The position numbers and the translations under genes were made by a program. The notes beneath the pieces were generated by a model. It saw only the letters and a list, made by a program, of their open reading frames with translations, searched no databases and was not told where the DNA came from. Below, piece after piece: positions 26,080 to 35,379 of a stretch of 64,000 nt of DNA. Where the stretch lies: assembly GCA_021770005.1 (NCBI GenBank), contig JAETRV010000008.1, forward strand, positions 16,687 to 80,686, read 5' to 3'. Numbering within the stretch: the first letter of the stretch is position 1; each line of letters opens with the position of its first letter. This DNA comes from Anaerotruncus sp. Its GTDB lineage: Bacteria > Bacillota > Clostridia > Oscillospirales > Ruminococcaceae.

Positions 26080-28725
26080 ATGCAATGGACTGGACTCAAT
26101 GAACTGCGTGAAAAATTCCTCAGCTTTTTTGAAAGCAAGGAGCATCTGCGCCTGCCGAGTTTTCCGCTGATGCCGGCCGCGGATGAGGCGAGCCTGCTGC
26201 TGATTAACTCGGGCATGGCCCCCATGAAAAAATGGTTTCTCGGGATCGAAACCCCGCCCAGGAAACGGGTGACCACCTGTCAGAAGTGCATCCGCACTCC
26301 GGACATCGAAAATGTGGGGAAAACCGCGCGGCACGGCACCTATTTTGAGATGCTCGGGAACTTCTCGTTTGGCGATTACTTCAAGCACGAGGCGACCGCA
26401 TGGGCCTGGGAGTTTATCACCAAGGTGCTCGAGCTTCCGGTGGACCGGCTGTGGGTTTCGGTTTATGAGGACGACGATGAAGCGGTTGAAATCTGGACCA
26501 AAGAGGTCGGCGTGGACCCGACCCACATCGTCCGTCTGGGCAAGGACGACAACTTCTGGGAGATCGGGTCCGGCCCTTGCGGCCCCTGTTCCGAGATTTA
26601 TTTTGACCGCGGGGAAAAATACGGGTGCGGCAAACCGACCTGCGGCGTCGGTTGTGACTGCGACCGCTATGTCGAGTTCTGGAACCTCGTATTCTCCCAG
26701 TTCGACGGGGACGGGAACGGCCATTACGAGCGGATGGAGCATCCGAACATCGACACCGGTATGGGCCTGGAGCGGCTTGCCTGTATCATGCAGGGGGTGG
26801 ATAACCTTTTTGAGGTGGACACCGTCCAGAACATCATGAGCCATATTGCGAAGATCGCCGGGGTGCAGTACCACACCAATGAAAAAACCGACGTCTCCCT
26901 GCGGGTCATCACCGACCACATCCGTTCGACCACCTTCATGGTCGGGGACGGCATCCTCCCCCAGAACGAGGGGCGCGGCTATGTCTTGCGCCGCCTGCTC
27001 CGCCGCGCCGCGCGGCATGGACGTCTGCTCGGGATCGACCACCCGTTCCTATACGAGGTTGCCGAGACGGTCATCCGTGAGAATGCCAACGCATACCCGA
27101 ATCTGGTTGAGAATAAAGATTACATCATCAAGGTGATCAAGGTGGAAGAGGAGCGGTTCGCGCGTACGATCGACCAGGGGATCGAGCTGCTCAACGCAAT
27201 CATCGATAAGATCGACTCGAATATGGAAACCAAGATGGTGCGGGGTGCAGATGCGTTTAAGCTCTATGACACCTTTGGCTTCCCGGTCGACCTGATCAAA
27301 GAAATCCTCGAGGAACGGGGAATCGGCCTGGATGAGGCGGAATTCATCGCCAAGATGGAGGAACAGAAGCAGCGTGCCCGCGAGGCCCGCGCTGCAATGG
27401 GCGATCTCGGCTGGGAGGAGGACATTCTCTCGGACGTGAAGGAACACGGCCATTTTGTCGGTTATACCGACTTTGCCGCCAAAGCCAAAGTGATGGCGAT
27501 CATCAAAGACAACCAGCGGGTGGAGGAGCTTTCAGACGGCGAACTGGGTTCGATCGTATTGGATACCACCCCCTTCTATGCGGAAAGCGGCGGTCAGGCC
27601 GGGGATAGCGGTATGCTCAAGAGCGACAGCAGCTTTTTCAATGTCTTTGACTGTAAAAAATCCAAGGGCGGGCATTTTGTCCATGTGGGCGAGCTGACCG
27701 CCGGTACCCTGAAGGTGGGAGACACGGTCACTGCGGCGATCAACACGGGCCGCCGCCGCGATATCATGCGCAACCACACCTCCTGCCACCTGCTTCAGGC
27801 GGCGCTGCGCAGCGTCCTTGGAGACCACGTGCATCAGGCGGGCGCTTTCTACGATGACAACATCTGCCGGTTCGACTTCACCCATTTCTCTGCGGTGACG
27901 CCCGAGGAACTGGAAAAGGTTGAGGAGATCGTCAACCGGACGGTACTTTCCGCGATTGATGTAGATGTGCGGGAGATGCCGATTGACGAGGCGAAAAAAC
28001 TCGGCGCAATGGCGCTGTTCGGGGAGAAGTACGGCGATACTGTCCGGGTCTGCAACGTGCCGGGCGAGTCGATCGAGCTTTGCGGCGGCACCCATCTGGA
28101 CAATACCGCTAAGGTCGGTCTGTTCAAGATCGTGAAAGAATCTTCGGTCGCGGCGGGAATCCGCAGGATTGAAGCGGTCACCGGTAAAAACGTGCTCAAG
28201 CTGATTGCCGAGCAGGAAAAGCTGATGCAGGAGACCGCAGCGGCGCTCAAGGTCGGCAACCCTGCCGAGCTTCCCACCAAGGCGGCTGCCCTCAGCAGTG
28301 AGATGAAAGCGCTTCAGAAGGAGCTTGACGGGATCAACAGCAAGCTCGCCGAAGCGCAGATGAGCGACCTGTTTGAAGATGCGCAGGAGGTGGGCGGTAT
28401 CCGGATTGCGAGCATCTCGCTCAACGGTGCAAAGGTCGAAGCGCTGCGCACGATGGGGGATCACGCCCGCGACCGGAATCCGGCGGCGGTCTGTGTCCTT
28501 ACCACCGTGAATGCAGGCAAGGCGAGCATCCTCGTCTGCTGCGGCAAAGACGCGGTTGCGAAAGGCGCGCACGCGGGCAGGATCGTCAAGGAGTTCACCG
28601 CGCTCTGCGGCGGCTCGGGCGGTGGACGCCCGGATTCCGCGATGGGCGGTACCACCGAGATCTTCAAGATCGACGAAGCGGTTGCACAGCTCCCGGCGAT
28701 TGTCGGTAAGTTTATTCAGAAATAA
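26080..28725 (+). CDS. alaS: Alanyl-tRNA synthetase
   Basis: Class II synthetase that charges tRNA-Ala, 881 residues, full length. The N-terminal catalytic domain begins LNELREKFLSFFESKEHLRL and contains motif 2 region RVTTCQKCIRTPDIENVGKT. A tRNA-recognition domain follows, then the editing domain with zinc ligands in NHTSCHLLQAAL and CGGTHLDN, and the C-terminal DHHA1 domain ending GGSGGGRPDSAMGG. AAGGAG lies 11 bases before ATG 26080. Expression is controlled by the T-box leader. The HIT gene follows by 13 bases. Confidence 0.98.
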   Translation: MQWTGLNELREKFLSFFESKEHLRLPSFPLMPAADEASLLLINSGMAPMKKWFLGIETPPRKRVTTCQKCIRTPDIENVGKTARHGTYFEMLGNFSFGDYFKHEATAWAWEFITKVLELPVDRLWVSVYEDDDEAVEIWTKEVGVDPTHIVRLGKDDNFWEIGSGPCGPCSEIYFDRGEKYGCGKPTCGVGCDCDRYVEFWNLVFSQFDGDGNGHYERMEHPNIDTGMGLERLACIMQGVDNLFEVDTVQNIMSHIAKIAGVQYHTNEKTDVSLRVITDHIRSTTFMVGDGILPQNEGRGYVLRRLLRRAARHGRLLGIDHPFLYEVAETVIRENANAYPNLVENKDYIIKVIKVEEERFARTIDQGIELLNAIIDKIDSNMETKMVRGADAFKLYDTFGFPVDLIKEILEERGIGLDEAEFIAKMEEQKQRAREARAAMGDLGWEEDILSDVKEHGHFVGYTDFAAKAKVMAIIKDNQRVEELSDGELGSIVLDTTPFYAESGGQAGDSGMLKSDSSFFNVFDCKKSKGGHFVHVGELTAGTLKVGDTVTAAINTGRRRDIMRNHTSCHLLQAALRSVLGDHVHQAGAFYDDNICRFDFTHFSAVTPEELEKVEEIVNRTVLSAIDVDVREMPIDEAKKLGAMALFGEKYGDTVRVCNVPGESIELCGGTHLDNTAKVGLFKIVKESSVAAGIRRIEAVTGKNVLKLIAEQEKLMQETAAALKVGNPAELPTKAAALSSEMKALQKELDGINSKLAEAQMSDLFEDAQEVGGIRIASISLNGAKVEALRTMGDHARDRNPAAVCVLTTVNAGKASILVCCGKDAVAKGAHAGRIVKEFTALCGGSGGGRPDSAMGGTTEIFKIDEAVAQLPAIVGKFIQK

Positions 28726-28738
28726 GGAGGGATCGACT

Positions 28739-29080
28739 GTGAGCGATTGCCTGTTTTGTAAGATCATAGCGGGAGAGATCCCGAGCAAAAAGATTTACGA
28801 GGACGACCAGTGCTATGCGTTCCATGACATCGACCCGCAGGCACCGGTACATTTCTTGGTGGTGCCCAAAGCGCATATCTCTGGTGCGAATATGCTCACC
28901 GAGGAGAACTGTGCGGTGGTCGGGCATATCTTTGCGGTGATTGCCAAAATTGCGAAAGGGCTGGGCTGCGGGGATGATTTCCGCGTGGTCAACAACTGCG
29001 GCCCGATGGCGGGACAAACGGTCGGGCACCTGCACTTCCATGTGCTGGCACAGAGGAATCTTGCCTGGCCTCCGGGCTGA
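28739..29080 (+). CDS. HIT-family nucleotide-binding protein (Hint-like)
   Basis: Histidine-triad hydrolase, 113 residues, with the HxHxH motif GHLHFHVL (H97, H99, H101) where the middle His is the nucleophile, and an N-terminal DCLFCKIIAGEIPS typical of HinT. Such enzymes hydrolyse AMP-linked phosphoramidates and aminoacyl-AMP, a neat neighbour for alaS. The frame extends far into alaS; GTG 28739 with AAGGAGGG upstream is the start. Confidence 0.92.
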   Translation: MSDCLFCKIIAGEIPSKKIYEDDQCYAFHDIDPQAPVHFLVVPKAHISGANMLTEENCAVVGHIFAVIAKIAKGLGCGDDFRVVNNCGPMAGQTVGHLHFHVLAQRNLAWPPG

Positions 29081-29122
29081 TGGATAGATGAAAAAGCAGT
29101 TTTCAGAAAAGGTGGTCATATT

Positions 29123-30517
29123 GTGAAAAGGACAGAGATCAAAAAGCTGTTCACGGCAGTGCAGGACTATACCGGCGCGCCAATCACCGTCTGCGGATGG
29201 GCGAAAACCATCCGGGATTCCAAGTCGATCGGCTTTATCGAGCTGAACGACGGTTCTTCCTTTCAGAATTTACAGGTTGTCCTGGAAGCGGGAAAACTCG
29301 GGAATTTTGCCGAGCTTGTCAAATTGAATGTCGGCAGCGCACTGGTGGTACATGGTTCGATTCTGCTGACGCCGGATGCGAAACAACCGTTTGAACTCCA
29401 TGCAGATGCGGTGGAAATTGAGGGGGCTTCCACCCCGGACTATCCGCTGCAAAAGAAACGCCATTCACTTGAGTTCCTGCGCTCGATCGCGCATTTGCGC
29501 CCCCGCACCAACACCTTTGCGGCGGTATTCCGGGTGCGGTCGGTCGCGGCATATGCAATCCATAAATTTTTCAATGAACGCGGTTTTGTCTATGCGCATA
29601 CCCCGCTGATTACCGGCAGCGACGCGGAAGGGGCGGGGGAGATGTTCCGGGTCACCACCCTTGATCCGCTGAATCCTCCGCTCACCGAGGACGGAAAGGT
29701 GGACTATTCACAGGACTTTTTCGGCAAAGCGACCAATCTCACCGTCTCCGGGCAGTTGGAGGGGGAATGCATGGCGCTGGCGTTCTCGAACATCTATACC
29801 TTTGGGCCGACCTTCCGCGCAGAAAATTCCAACACGGCCCGCCATGCGGCGGAATTCTGGATGGTCGAGCCGGAGATTGCATTTGCCGACCTTCAGGACA
29901 ACATGGACCTTGCACAGGATATGATGAAGTTTGTGCTCTCCTATGTGCTTGAACAGTGCCCACAGGAGATGGCGTTTTTCAACCAGTTCTACGACAAGGG
30001 GCTGATTGAACGGCTCAACGGGATCGTCCAGTCGGAGTTTGCGCGCCTGACCTATACTGAAGCGGTCGAGCAGCTGGAAAAGGTCAAAGATCGGTTCCAG
30101 TATCCGGTCTACTGGGGTTGCGACCTCCAGACCGAACATGAGCGGTACCTAACCGAGGAACTGATGAAGCGGCCGGTTTTTGTGACCGACTACCCGAAGG
30201 AGATCAAAGCGTTTTACATGCGGCTGAATGACGACAACAAGACAGTCGCGGCGGTTGATATGCTGGTGCCCGGTATCGGGGAGATCATCGGCGGGAGCCA
30301 GCGTGAAGAGCGGCTTGATGTGCTGACTCGCCGGATTCAAGAGCTTGGACTGAAAGAGGAAGACTATAGCTGGTACCTCGATCTGCGCAGATACGGTGGG
30401 GCCAGACATGCTGGGTTTGGCCTGGGCTTTGAGCGGCTGATTATGTATATCACTGGGGTTTCCAATATCCGGGATGTGATCCCGTTCCCGCGGACGACCG
30501 GTTCAGCGGAATATTGA
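29123..30517 (+). CDS. asnS: Asparaginyl-tRNA synthetase
   Basis: Class IIb synthetase charging tRNA-Asn, 464 residues. N-terminal OB-fold ([20 protein letters not shown]), then the class II core with [21 protein letters not shown] and motif 3 [15 protein letters not shown]. The Asn type is favoured over Asp by the closing segment [20 protein letters not shown] 29123 has AAAGGTGG upstream. It is 42 bases after the HIT gene and ends just before a strong terminator, so alaS-HIT-asnS may form one unit. Confidence 0.96.
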   Translation: MKRTEIKKLFTAVQDYTGAPITVCGWAKTIRDSKSIGFIELNDGSSFQNLQVVLEAGKLGNFAELVKLNVGSALVVHGSILLTPDAKQPFELHADAVEIEGASTPDYPLQKKRHSLEFLRSIAHLRPRTNTFAAVFRVRSVAAYAIHKFFNERGFVYAHTPLITGSDAEGAGEMFRVTTLDPLNPPLTEDGKVDYSQDFFGKATNLTVSGQLEGECMALAFSNIYTFGPTFRAENSNTARHAAEFWMVEPEIAFADLQDNMDLAQDMMKFVLSYVLEQCPQEMAFFNQFYDKGLIERLNGIVQSEFARLTYTEAVEQLEKVKDRFQYPVYWGCDLQTEHERYLTEELMKRPVFVTDYPKEIKAFYMRLNDDNKTVAAVDMLVPGIGEIIGGSQREERLDVLTRRIQELGLKEEDYSWYLDLRRYGGARHAGFGLGFERLIMYITGVSNIRDVIPFPRTTGSAEY

Positions 30518-30526
30518 GTCTGTGTT

Positions 30527-30560
30527 TCGCGCGCGGGTAGTTTGCCCGCGCGCGATTTTT
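30527..30560 (+). terminator. Rho-independent terminator after asnS
   Basis: TCGCGCGCGGG / CCCGCGCGCGA stem and TTTTT, 9 bases after the stop codon; the downstream MBL gene begins 18 bases later with its own AGGGAGG site. Confidence 0.88.
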
Positions 30561-30578
30561 GGCAGGGAGGTGTCTTTT

Positions 30579-31205
30579 ATGCAGGTGATTGAGCGGATTC
30601 CGGCAGGGACGGCCTGCTGTTGGCTGCTCCGGGGAGAAACGGGTTCGGTGCTGATCGACGCCGGGATGGAGCATGCGGAAAAAATCCTGAAACAGGCGCG
30701 GGATGCGGGCGTTCGGCTGCTTCTGTTAACCCATGCACATTTCGACCACATCACCAATGCGGCGTTTCTTGCCCGGGAACTGGGGATACCGGTTGCGCTC
30801 CATCCGGCGGATCTGCCGCTCTTGAAAAATCAGTTCTCCCGCCCGCTTGATGCACAGGGGGTGCGTGGACGTGTGTTGCGCTATTTTTCCCAAAAGCTGA
30901 TGCAGAAGCCGCTGGAACCGTTTTCCCCGGAAATACAGCTCTCGGATGGGATGCACCTGGATACCTACGGGGTGGATGCATGTGTGGTTGCACTTCCGGG
31001 ACATACCGCTGGTTCTGTCGGGGTGGCCGTAGGGGATGCCATTGTGGTGGGAGACGCGATGATGCGGATGCCAACCCTCTCACCGCCGCTCATCTTCGAG
31101 GATCGCCAAGCCTCTCTAGAATCGGCGTCCCGCATCCGGGAAAGCGGTGCAAAGCTTCTTCTAACAAGCCACGGCTTTACAACTTGCAGAAGATTTTTTG
31201 TGTGA
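30579..31205 (+). CDS. Metallo-beta-lactamase fold hydrolase
   Basis: Zinc hydrolase of the MBL superfamily, 208 residues. The metal motif THAHFDH (H52, H54, D56, H57) is followed by LPGHTAGSVGVAVGD, which gives the next His and Asp, and LLTSHGF near the end gives the last His. Glyoxalase II-like thioester hydrolysis is a common activity of this size class, but the substrate is not fixed by sequence. ATG 30579 follows GGGAGGTG. It lies between the asnS terminator and a promoter at 31221. Confidence 0.85.
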   Translation: MQVIERIPAGTACCWLLRGETGSVLIDAGMEHAEKILKQARDAGVRLLLLTHAHFDHITNAAFLARELGIPVALHPADLPLLKNQFSRPLDAQGVRGRVLRYFSQKLMQKPLEPFSPEIQLSDGMHLDTYGVDACVVALPGHTAGSVGVAVGDAIVVGDAMMRMPTLSPPLIFEDRQASLESASRIRESGAKLLLTSHGFTTCRRFFV

Positions 31206-31220
31206 ATTGTCCAAGTGCGC

Positions 31221-31249
31221 TTGCGGGAGCTGGCATTTTCATGTATAAT
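31221..31249 (+). promoter_or_regulatory. Sigma-A promoter of the aminotransferase gene
   Basis: TTGCGG (31221-31226), a 17-base spacer and a perfect TATAAT (31244-31249), 45 bases before the chosen start. Confidence 0.75.
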
Positions 31250-31294
31250 GAAAATGTTATATGATAAAAAATGAAAGATGGAGGTTATCGACTT

Positions 31295-32581
31295 ATGGCA
31301 AGATACAGCGAACTTTCCCGGCAAGAGCTGGAAACCCTGCGCACCGAGCTGACAGAACGGTATGAGCAGTTTAAAAGCAGAGGTTTGAAGCTCGATATGT
31401 CGCGTGGAAAGCCCTCATCCGATCAGCTTGACCTCGCAAACGGCCTTTTTGATGTGGTCAATTCCAAGACCTCCTGCCTGTCCGCCGACGGTACCGACTG
31501 CCGTAACTATGGAGATTTTACCGGTATTCCTGACTGCAAAGTGATCTTCTGTGAGATGTTGGGCGTTGCCCCCGAGGAGCTGTTTATCTGCGGCAACTCG
31601 AGCTTGACCATGATGTATGATGCGATTGGTAAGATGGTGCTGCATGGGGTGCGTCCGGGTGCGGAGCCGTGGTGGAAAACCCCAGAGCGCAAGTTCCTCT
31701 GCCCGGTACCGGGATATGACCGTCACTTCGCGATCACCCAGCGTTACAATTTCGAGATGATCCCGGTAGAGATGGATGAGAACGGTCCGGATATGGATAC
31801 GGTGGAGCGTCTGGCAGCTTCCGATCCCACGATCAAGGGCATCTGGTGTGTGCCTAAATATTCCAATCCGAACGGTGTGACCTATTCGGATGAGACGGTG
31901 CGGCGTCTGGCACGGATGAAGACCGCCGCGAACGATTTCATGATTATGTGGGATAACGCCTATGCGGTGCATGACCTGCATCCCGAGGAGCGGCAGCAGA
32001 TATTAAATATTCTGGAAGAATGCAAGGCAGCGGGCGATCCCGACCGGGTGATGATGTTTGCATCTACCTCGAAAATTTCCCATGCGGGTGCGGGGGTTGC
32101 GGCGTTCGCCTGTTCCACCGCGGTGATGGAGAACATGAAGAACCTGTTGACCATCCAGACGATCAGCTTTGACAAGGTCAATATGCTGCGCCATGCGCGG
32201 TACTTCAAGAATCTGGACGGCGTGCTTGCACATATGGAAAAGCTGGCAGCAGAGCTGCGCCCCAAGTTTCAGACGGTGTTGGACGCGTTCAACAGCGAAC
32301 TGGCCGGAAAGGGGATTGCCGAGTGGATTGAACCGAAGGGCGGCTATTTTATCTCGCTGAATGTGCTCGATGGCTGCGCTAAAAAGGTGGTGCAGATGTG
32401 CAAGGATGCGGGCGTGATCTTGACTTCCGCCGGTGCAACCTATCCATATGGCAATGACCCGCGCGACCGGAATATCCGTGTTGCCCCTTCCTATCCGACG
32501 ATCCTCGAGCTTCAGCAGGCGGTAGAACTGCTCTGCCTTTGCGTTGAGTTGGCAGGGGTTGAAAAACTGCTCGAACAGTAA
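31295..32581 (+). CDS. PLP-dependent aminotransferase class I (aspartate aminotransferase-type, MocR-like)
   Basis: Fold-type I aminotransferase, 428 residues. The Schiff-base lysine is K260 in FASTSKISHAGAGVA, and the PLP-binding Asp/Tyr region is MIMWDNAYAVHDL. DMSRGKPSSDQLDLANGL near the N-terminus and ICGNSSLTMMYD match the bacterial Asp_aminotransf family rather than classical AspC. Aspartate or alanine transamination is likely. The frame opens at ATG 31271, but ATG 31295 with GGAGG 10 bases upstream fits the family start. A MITE-like repeat follows. Confidence 0.88.
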   Translation: MARYSELSRQELETLRTELTERYEQFKSRGLKLDMSRGKPSSDQLDLANGLFDVVNSKTSCLSADGTDCRNYGDFTGIPDCKVIFCEMLGVAPEELFICGNSSLTMMYDAIGKMVLHGVRPGAEPWWKTPERKFLCPVPGYDRHFAITQRYNFEMIPVEMDENGPDMDTVERLAASDPTIKGIWCVPKYSNPNGVTYSDETVRRLARMKTAANDFMIMWDNAYAVHDLHPEERQQILNILEECKAAGDPDRVMMFASTSKISHAGAGVAAFACSTAVMENMKNLLTIQTISFDKVNMLRHARYFKNLDGVLAHMEKLAAELRPKFQTVLDAFNSELAGKGIAEWIEPKGGYFISLNVLDGCAKKVVQMCKDAGVILTSAGATYPYGNDPRDRNIRVAPSYPTILELQQAVELLCLCVELAGVEKLLEQ

Positions 32582-32608
32582 AGGGCGCGGCGGCCAAAAA
32601 TATGGCGA

Positions 32609-32637
32609 AGAGGGCGCTTTTTACAAGAGAAAAAGCC
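32609..32637 (+). repeat. Partial end-hairpin of the MITE-like repeat
   Basis: AGAGGGCGCTTTTT ... AAAAAGCCT matches the last hairpin of the full repeat and runs directly into the left end of copy B, like a tail-to-head junction of two copies. Confidence 0.5.
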
Positions 32638-32838
32638 TATTCAAAATTTAAAGCTTTATTCAATTTTTCTCGAAAAATTGCGGTTTCCAAAGGCAGAGCC
32701 TTTGGTCGATCGTCGCAACGAGCGAAACGCTTTATCCTGTGAAGCGCCTTTTTCGGGTGGCTTGCCGCCAACGGCGGCAAGAGGGGGCTTTTTGCAAGAA
32801 AAAAAGCCCCCTACACAAAGAGTTTGAATAGATTTTAA
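32633..32838 (+). repeat. MITE-like palindromic repeat, copy B
   Basis: Homologous along its full length to 10211-10413. Shared blocks include GCCTATTCAAAAT, GCGGTTTCCAAAGGCAGAGC, CTTTATCCTG, and GGCGGCAAGAGGGGGCTTTT. Stems are kept by paired changes: CAATTTTT/AAAAATTG here against CGATTTTT/AAAAATCG in copy A, GGGGGCTTTTT/AAAAAGCCCCC against the GC-poorer pair in A, and the third stem changed on both arms. It fills the 309-base gap between the aminotransferase and the zinc-ribbon gene, which otherwise holds only a Shine-Dalgarno for the latter. Confidence 0.8.
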
Positions 32839-32890
32839 GCATTTTGACGGTACACGAAAAGCGCCAGAAGTTTGAGGGGGATGTGATGGG

Positions 32891-33430
32891 ATGGTAAACT
32901 GTCCGAAATGCGGGCATCCAGTCAGCGGGCGGGCGCGTGCCTGCGGCTACTGTGGAGAATCCCTTGTCAATAACTATTTTGCGCGGGAGGAACGACGCAA
33001 AGGGAAGGACCCATTGTTGGAAGCGCCAGCCGGCGCGGCGGGCATCTGTGCAATGGTTCTGGGGATTTTTGGATGTCTTGCACTGTTGGCAGCCCTTGTC
33101 TTTCAGTTGATGGTTATGTTTGGATATGGTGGGGCGGTTCCGCCGGAAATCGACCTGAACTGGTGGCTCCGTACCCTCGTGCTTGCGATTCCGCCGGTAG
33201 TCCTGCTGGTGCAGGAGCTGATCCTCGGTGGGAGCCGGGGCGGCCTGCTGTTTGATAGCTTTTGGTTGTTTGCTTCCGGTTGCGGATTGATCCTGACCGT
33301 ACAGTGCTATACCGGAAAGGGTCTGGGACTATTTTTCGGTGTAGCGGCAATCCCGTATCTGCTGATTGCCGGATGCGCCTTGATTGTCCTCTCTTCTGTG
33401 ACCAGCATCCTTGCCTATAAACATTATTAA
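32891..33430 (+). CDS. Zinc-ribbon membrane protein of unknown function
   Basis: Protein of 179 residues. The N-terminus has a zinc ribbon, CPKCGHPVSGRARACGYCG (two CxxC knuckles, residues 4-22), followed by a basic linker and four to five hydrophobic segments covering the rest (first in AGICAMVLGIFGCLALLAAL). This zinc-ribbon-plus-membrane design is common in Firmicutes but gives no specific function. GAGGGGG precedes ATG 32891. It faces yaaA across a shared terminator. Confidence 0.75.
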   Translation: MVNCPKCGHPVSGRARACGYCGESLVNNYFAREERRKGKDPLLEAPAGAAGICAMVLGIFGCLALLAALVFQLMVMFGYGGAVPPEIDLNWWLRTLVLAIPPVVLLVQELILGGSRGGLLFDSFWLFASGCGLILTVQCYTGKGLGLFFGVAAIPYLLIAGCALIVLSSVTSILAYKHY

Positions 33431-33464
33431 AATAAAAAAGACTGCCCCGGCAGTCTTTTTTATT
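33431..33464. terminator. Bidirectional terminator between the zinc-ribbon gene and yaaA
   Basis: Perfect 16-base arms AATAAAAAAGACTGCC / GGCAGTCTTTTTTATT with a two-base centre; T-runs on both strands serve both convergent genes. Confidence 0.95.
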
Positions 33465-33466
33465 TC

Positions 33467-34210
33467 CTACTCCCTTTGCAAAAAAGTGTATGTAGACTCG
33501 TCCGACAGATGCGGCACAAAAGCATACCCATTCCAGCAGAAGCCTTTCAGTCCCTCCGGCTGGTCGATCCGCTCTTTCACAAGATACCGCGCCATCTGCC
33601 CACGCGCCATCTTTGCGGCAGTGGCAAGCATTCTGGGTTTGCCACGCTTCATTACAAGAAAGTTGCAGGTGAGAAACCGGTCACGCGGGGTCAGATAGGG
33701 TTGGACCGTTCTGGAGTATTCCGCGGAAGCGAGGTTGACGACCGTCTGCCCGCTGGAAAACAGGTCGCGATAGAACAGATCTCCCCAGAACTGATAGAGG
33801 TTCCGCCCGTCAAATTTCAGTTTGCAGAGAAATTCAAGCCGGTAGGGAAGGATTCCATCGGCGGGCCGGAGGACCCCATAAAATGCGCTGAGCAGGCGCA
33901 GATGCTCATTTGCGAAAGCGAAGTCCGCAAGGCTGAACGACTGTGGATCGAGGTTGCGGTATTGCAATCCATGGTAGGCGAGCAGTGCAGCGGTTCCCTC
34001 CGCATCCAAGTCGAACGATTGGAAAGCGGTAAACGCCTTGAATGCAAGGTCGGGATTGATCGACATCGGGCGCTCGAGCTGCCAGGGACTGAGTACTCGA
34101 AGCGCTTCGGCGAGCTGCCCTGTCTGCGCAGGAAAGCGGGGTCGGGACAAAGACAGACCTTCCAGGGTGGATACCTGCATATTTTTGGCTGGGGAGAGGA
34201 TGAGAAGCAT
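33467..34210 (-). CDS. yaaA: Peroxide stress protein YaaA
   Basis: DUF328/UPF0246 family, 247 residues. Motifs: LLILSPAKNM at the N-terminus, LLAYHGLQYRNLD, LLSAFYGVLRPADGILPYRL and NLASAEYSRTV. In Escherichia coli YaaA limits free iron and DNA damage during hydrogen peroxide stress; it binds DNA. AGGAGG is 6 bases before the ATG. A shared hairpin terminator follows its stop, and the small membrane protein gene lies 16 bases upstream, so both are probably cotranscribed. Confidence 0.95.
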   Translation of the reverse strand: MLLILSPAKNMQVSTLEGLSLSRPRFPAQTGQLAEALRVLSPWQLERPMSINPDLAFKAFTAFQSFDLDAEGTAALLAYHGLQYRNLDPQSFSLADFAFANEHLRLLSAFYGVLRPADGILPYRLEFLCKLKFDGRNLYQFWGDLFYRDLFSSGQTVVNLASAEYSRTVQPYLTPRDRFLTCNFLVMKRGKPRMLATAAKMARGQMARYLVKERIDQPEGLKGFCWNGYAFVPHLSDESTYTFLQRE

Positions 34211-34226
34211 GATGTCCTCCTAGGGG

Positions 34227-34646
34227 TTATACCGGTTCGTTTGGCTCGACGGATTCAACAGGCGCAACAGGCTCGAACTGGACATGCCTACGTTCCGAAA
34301 CCGCCTTGATGATCAGTACAATGCTCATCAGGATGTCGAAGAGCGAGCCGGTCACAATGAGATCGATGTTGTAAACGACGAGCGGACGGGATGCTTTCAT
34401 CACCATCAGATTGAGCAGAACGGAGATAGTGTGCATTGCGAAAAAGAAAACAAGATCCCGAGTTCTTAAAAAAGAGAGAATGATCCGTTTGCACAGAAGG
34501 ACAAGCCCCAAAACCACCACTGCACCCGTGGAGCAGTAAATAACGGTGGGCAGACGGTTCGGATCGTTGGATAGGAGAAATGCAAGACCGCCGAGCCGGA
34601 ACCCGGAGACCAGCAACATAATCAAAAACATCCATTGATGAAGCAT
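34227..34646 (-). CDS. Small integral membrane protein, unknown function
   Basis: Protein of 139 residues with four predicted helices (starting WMFLIMLLVSGF, VIYCSTGAVVVLGLVLL, LVFFFAMHTISVLLNLMV and IVTGSLFDILMSIVLII) and a short Pro/Val/Glu-rich tail. No family was recognised. GGGAGG lies 7 bases before the ATG, a strong site that supports expression. It is upstream of yaaA and downstream of the DUF4364 gene. Confidence 0.7.
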   Translation of the reverse strand: MLHQWMFLIMLLVSGFRLGGLAFLLSNDPNRLPTVIYCSTGAVVVLGLVLLCKRIILSFLRTRDLVFFFAMHTISVLLNLMVMKASRPLVVYNIDLIVTGSLFDILMSIVLIIKAVSERRHVQFEPVAPVESVEPNEPV

Positions 34647-34700
34647 AGGATACCTCCCTGTCTGGATTCGATAAAAACTTTGTGGAAAAAGATGATACCA

Positions 34701-34715
34701 GATTCTGAACAGGCT
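34701..34715 (-). repeat. Solo end of the MITE-like repeat
   Basis: GATTCTGAACAGGCT is identical to the right end of copy A (10399-10413) and sits in the gap after the DUF4364 gene; no partner end was found beside it. Confidence 0.4.
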
Positions 34716-34721
34716 GTCAAA

Positions 34722-35315
34722 TTACTGGTTTTCCAGGAGCGCGCCGACCGTTTCAAAATTCCCGGTCAGGACCGCGACGATCCCTTTATAGATGGTAACC
34801 GGGTCTTTGAAGAATCGGTCCTGTAATTTCCGGCAGGTTTCTGCGTCCGGCAGCAGGATCGTCAAGGTCAGCAGGTCGCTTCCAATATCGCTGATCGTGA
34901 GGGTCAGCAGATACCCGTCCTCCACCTTCCGGGATTCGGCTTTGTTGTGGGTGCGGTGTTCCCGGATTAGGAAATACTCTCGCGCGGCGGCAACCGCTTT
35001 TTCACGAATCGAAAGAGGCAGCGTTTTTTCGAATGTCTCGGCAGCATTACGCCCAAGTTCGGTGATCTGGTAGCATTGGTTGGGTTCGGCCTGGCTGGGC
35101 GGCAGAATTTCGATATGCCCGCTTTTGACCAGCCCGGAAGCGGCGCTTGCAGCCTCGAAATAGTTGCCGATCCCTTCGGAAACGAATACTTCAATCAGCG
35201 CGGAGATCGGCATTGGATGCTCCAGCTCGCGCAGGATATAGCAGATTAGGATTTTGATTTCATAATCCATCGTAAGACCGCCGGGTTCGACACCAGCGCG
35301 AAAAACATCATACAT
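34722..35315 (-). CDS. DUF4364 family protein
   Basis: Firmicutes-specific protein with a predicted winged-helix N-terminal half (DYEIKILICYILRELEHPMP ... LVKSGHIEIL) and a C-terminal alpha/beta half, here 197 residues. The fold suggests a transcription factor, but no target is known. The frame has an earlier ATG at 35354, but that codon lies inside a likely -10 element (TATGAT), so it would be untranscribed; ATG 35315, with AGAGAGG 9 bases upstream, is preferred, with ATG 35324 as an alternative. Confidence 0.8.
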   Translation of the reverse strand: MYDVFRAGVEPGGLTMDYEIKILICYILRELEHPMPISALIEVFVSEGIGNYFEAASAASGLVKSGHIEILPPSQAEPNQCYQITELGRNAAETFEKTLPLSIREKAVAAAREYFLIREHRTHNKAESRKVEDGYLLTLTISDIGSDLLTLTILLPDAETCRKLQDRFFKDPVTIYKGIVAVLTGNFETVGALLENQ

Positions 35316-35349
35316 TTCCAACATCCTCTCTTCGTTATCCCTTGTGTCT

Positions 35350-35379
35350 ATCATACATAATTTTAGAGGGTAACGTCAA
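35350..35379 (-). promoter_or_regulatory. Promoter of the DUF4364 gene
   Basis: On the minus strand TTGACG (35379-35374), an 18-base spacer and TATGAT (35355-35350). It decides the start of the gene, as the upstream ATG lies within it. Confidence 0.65.
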
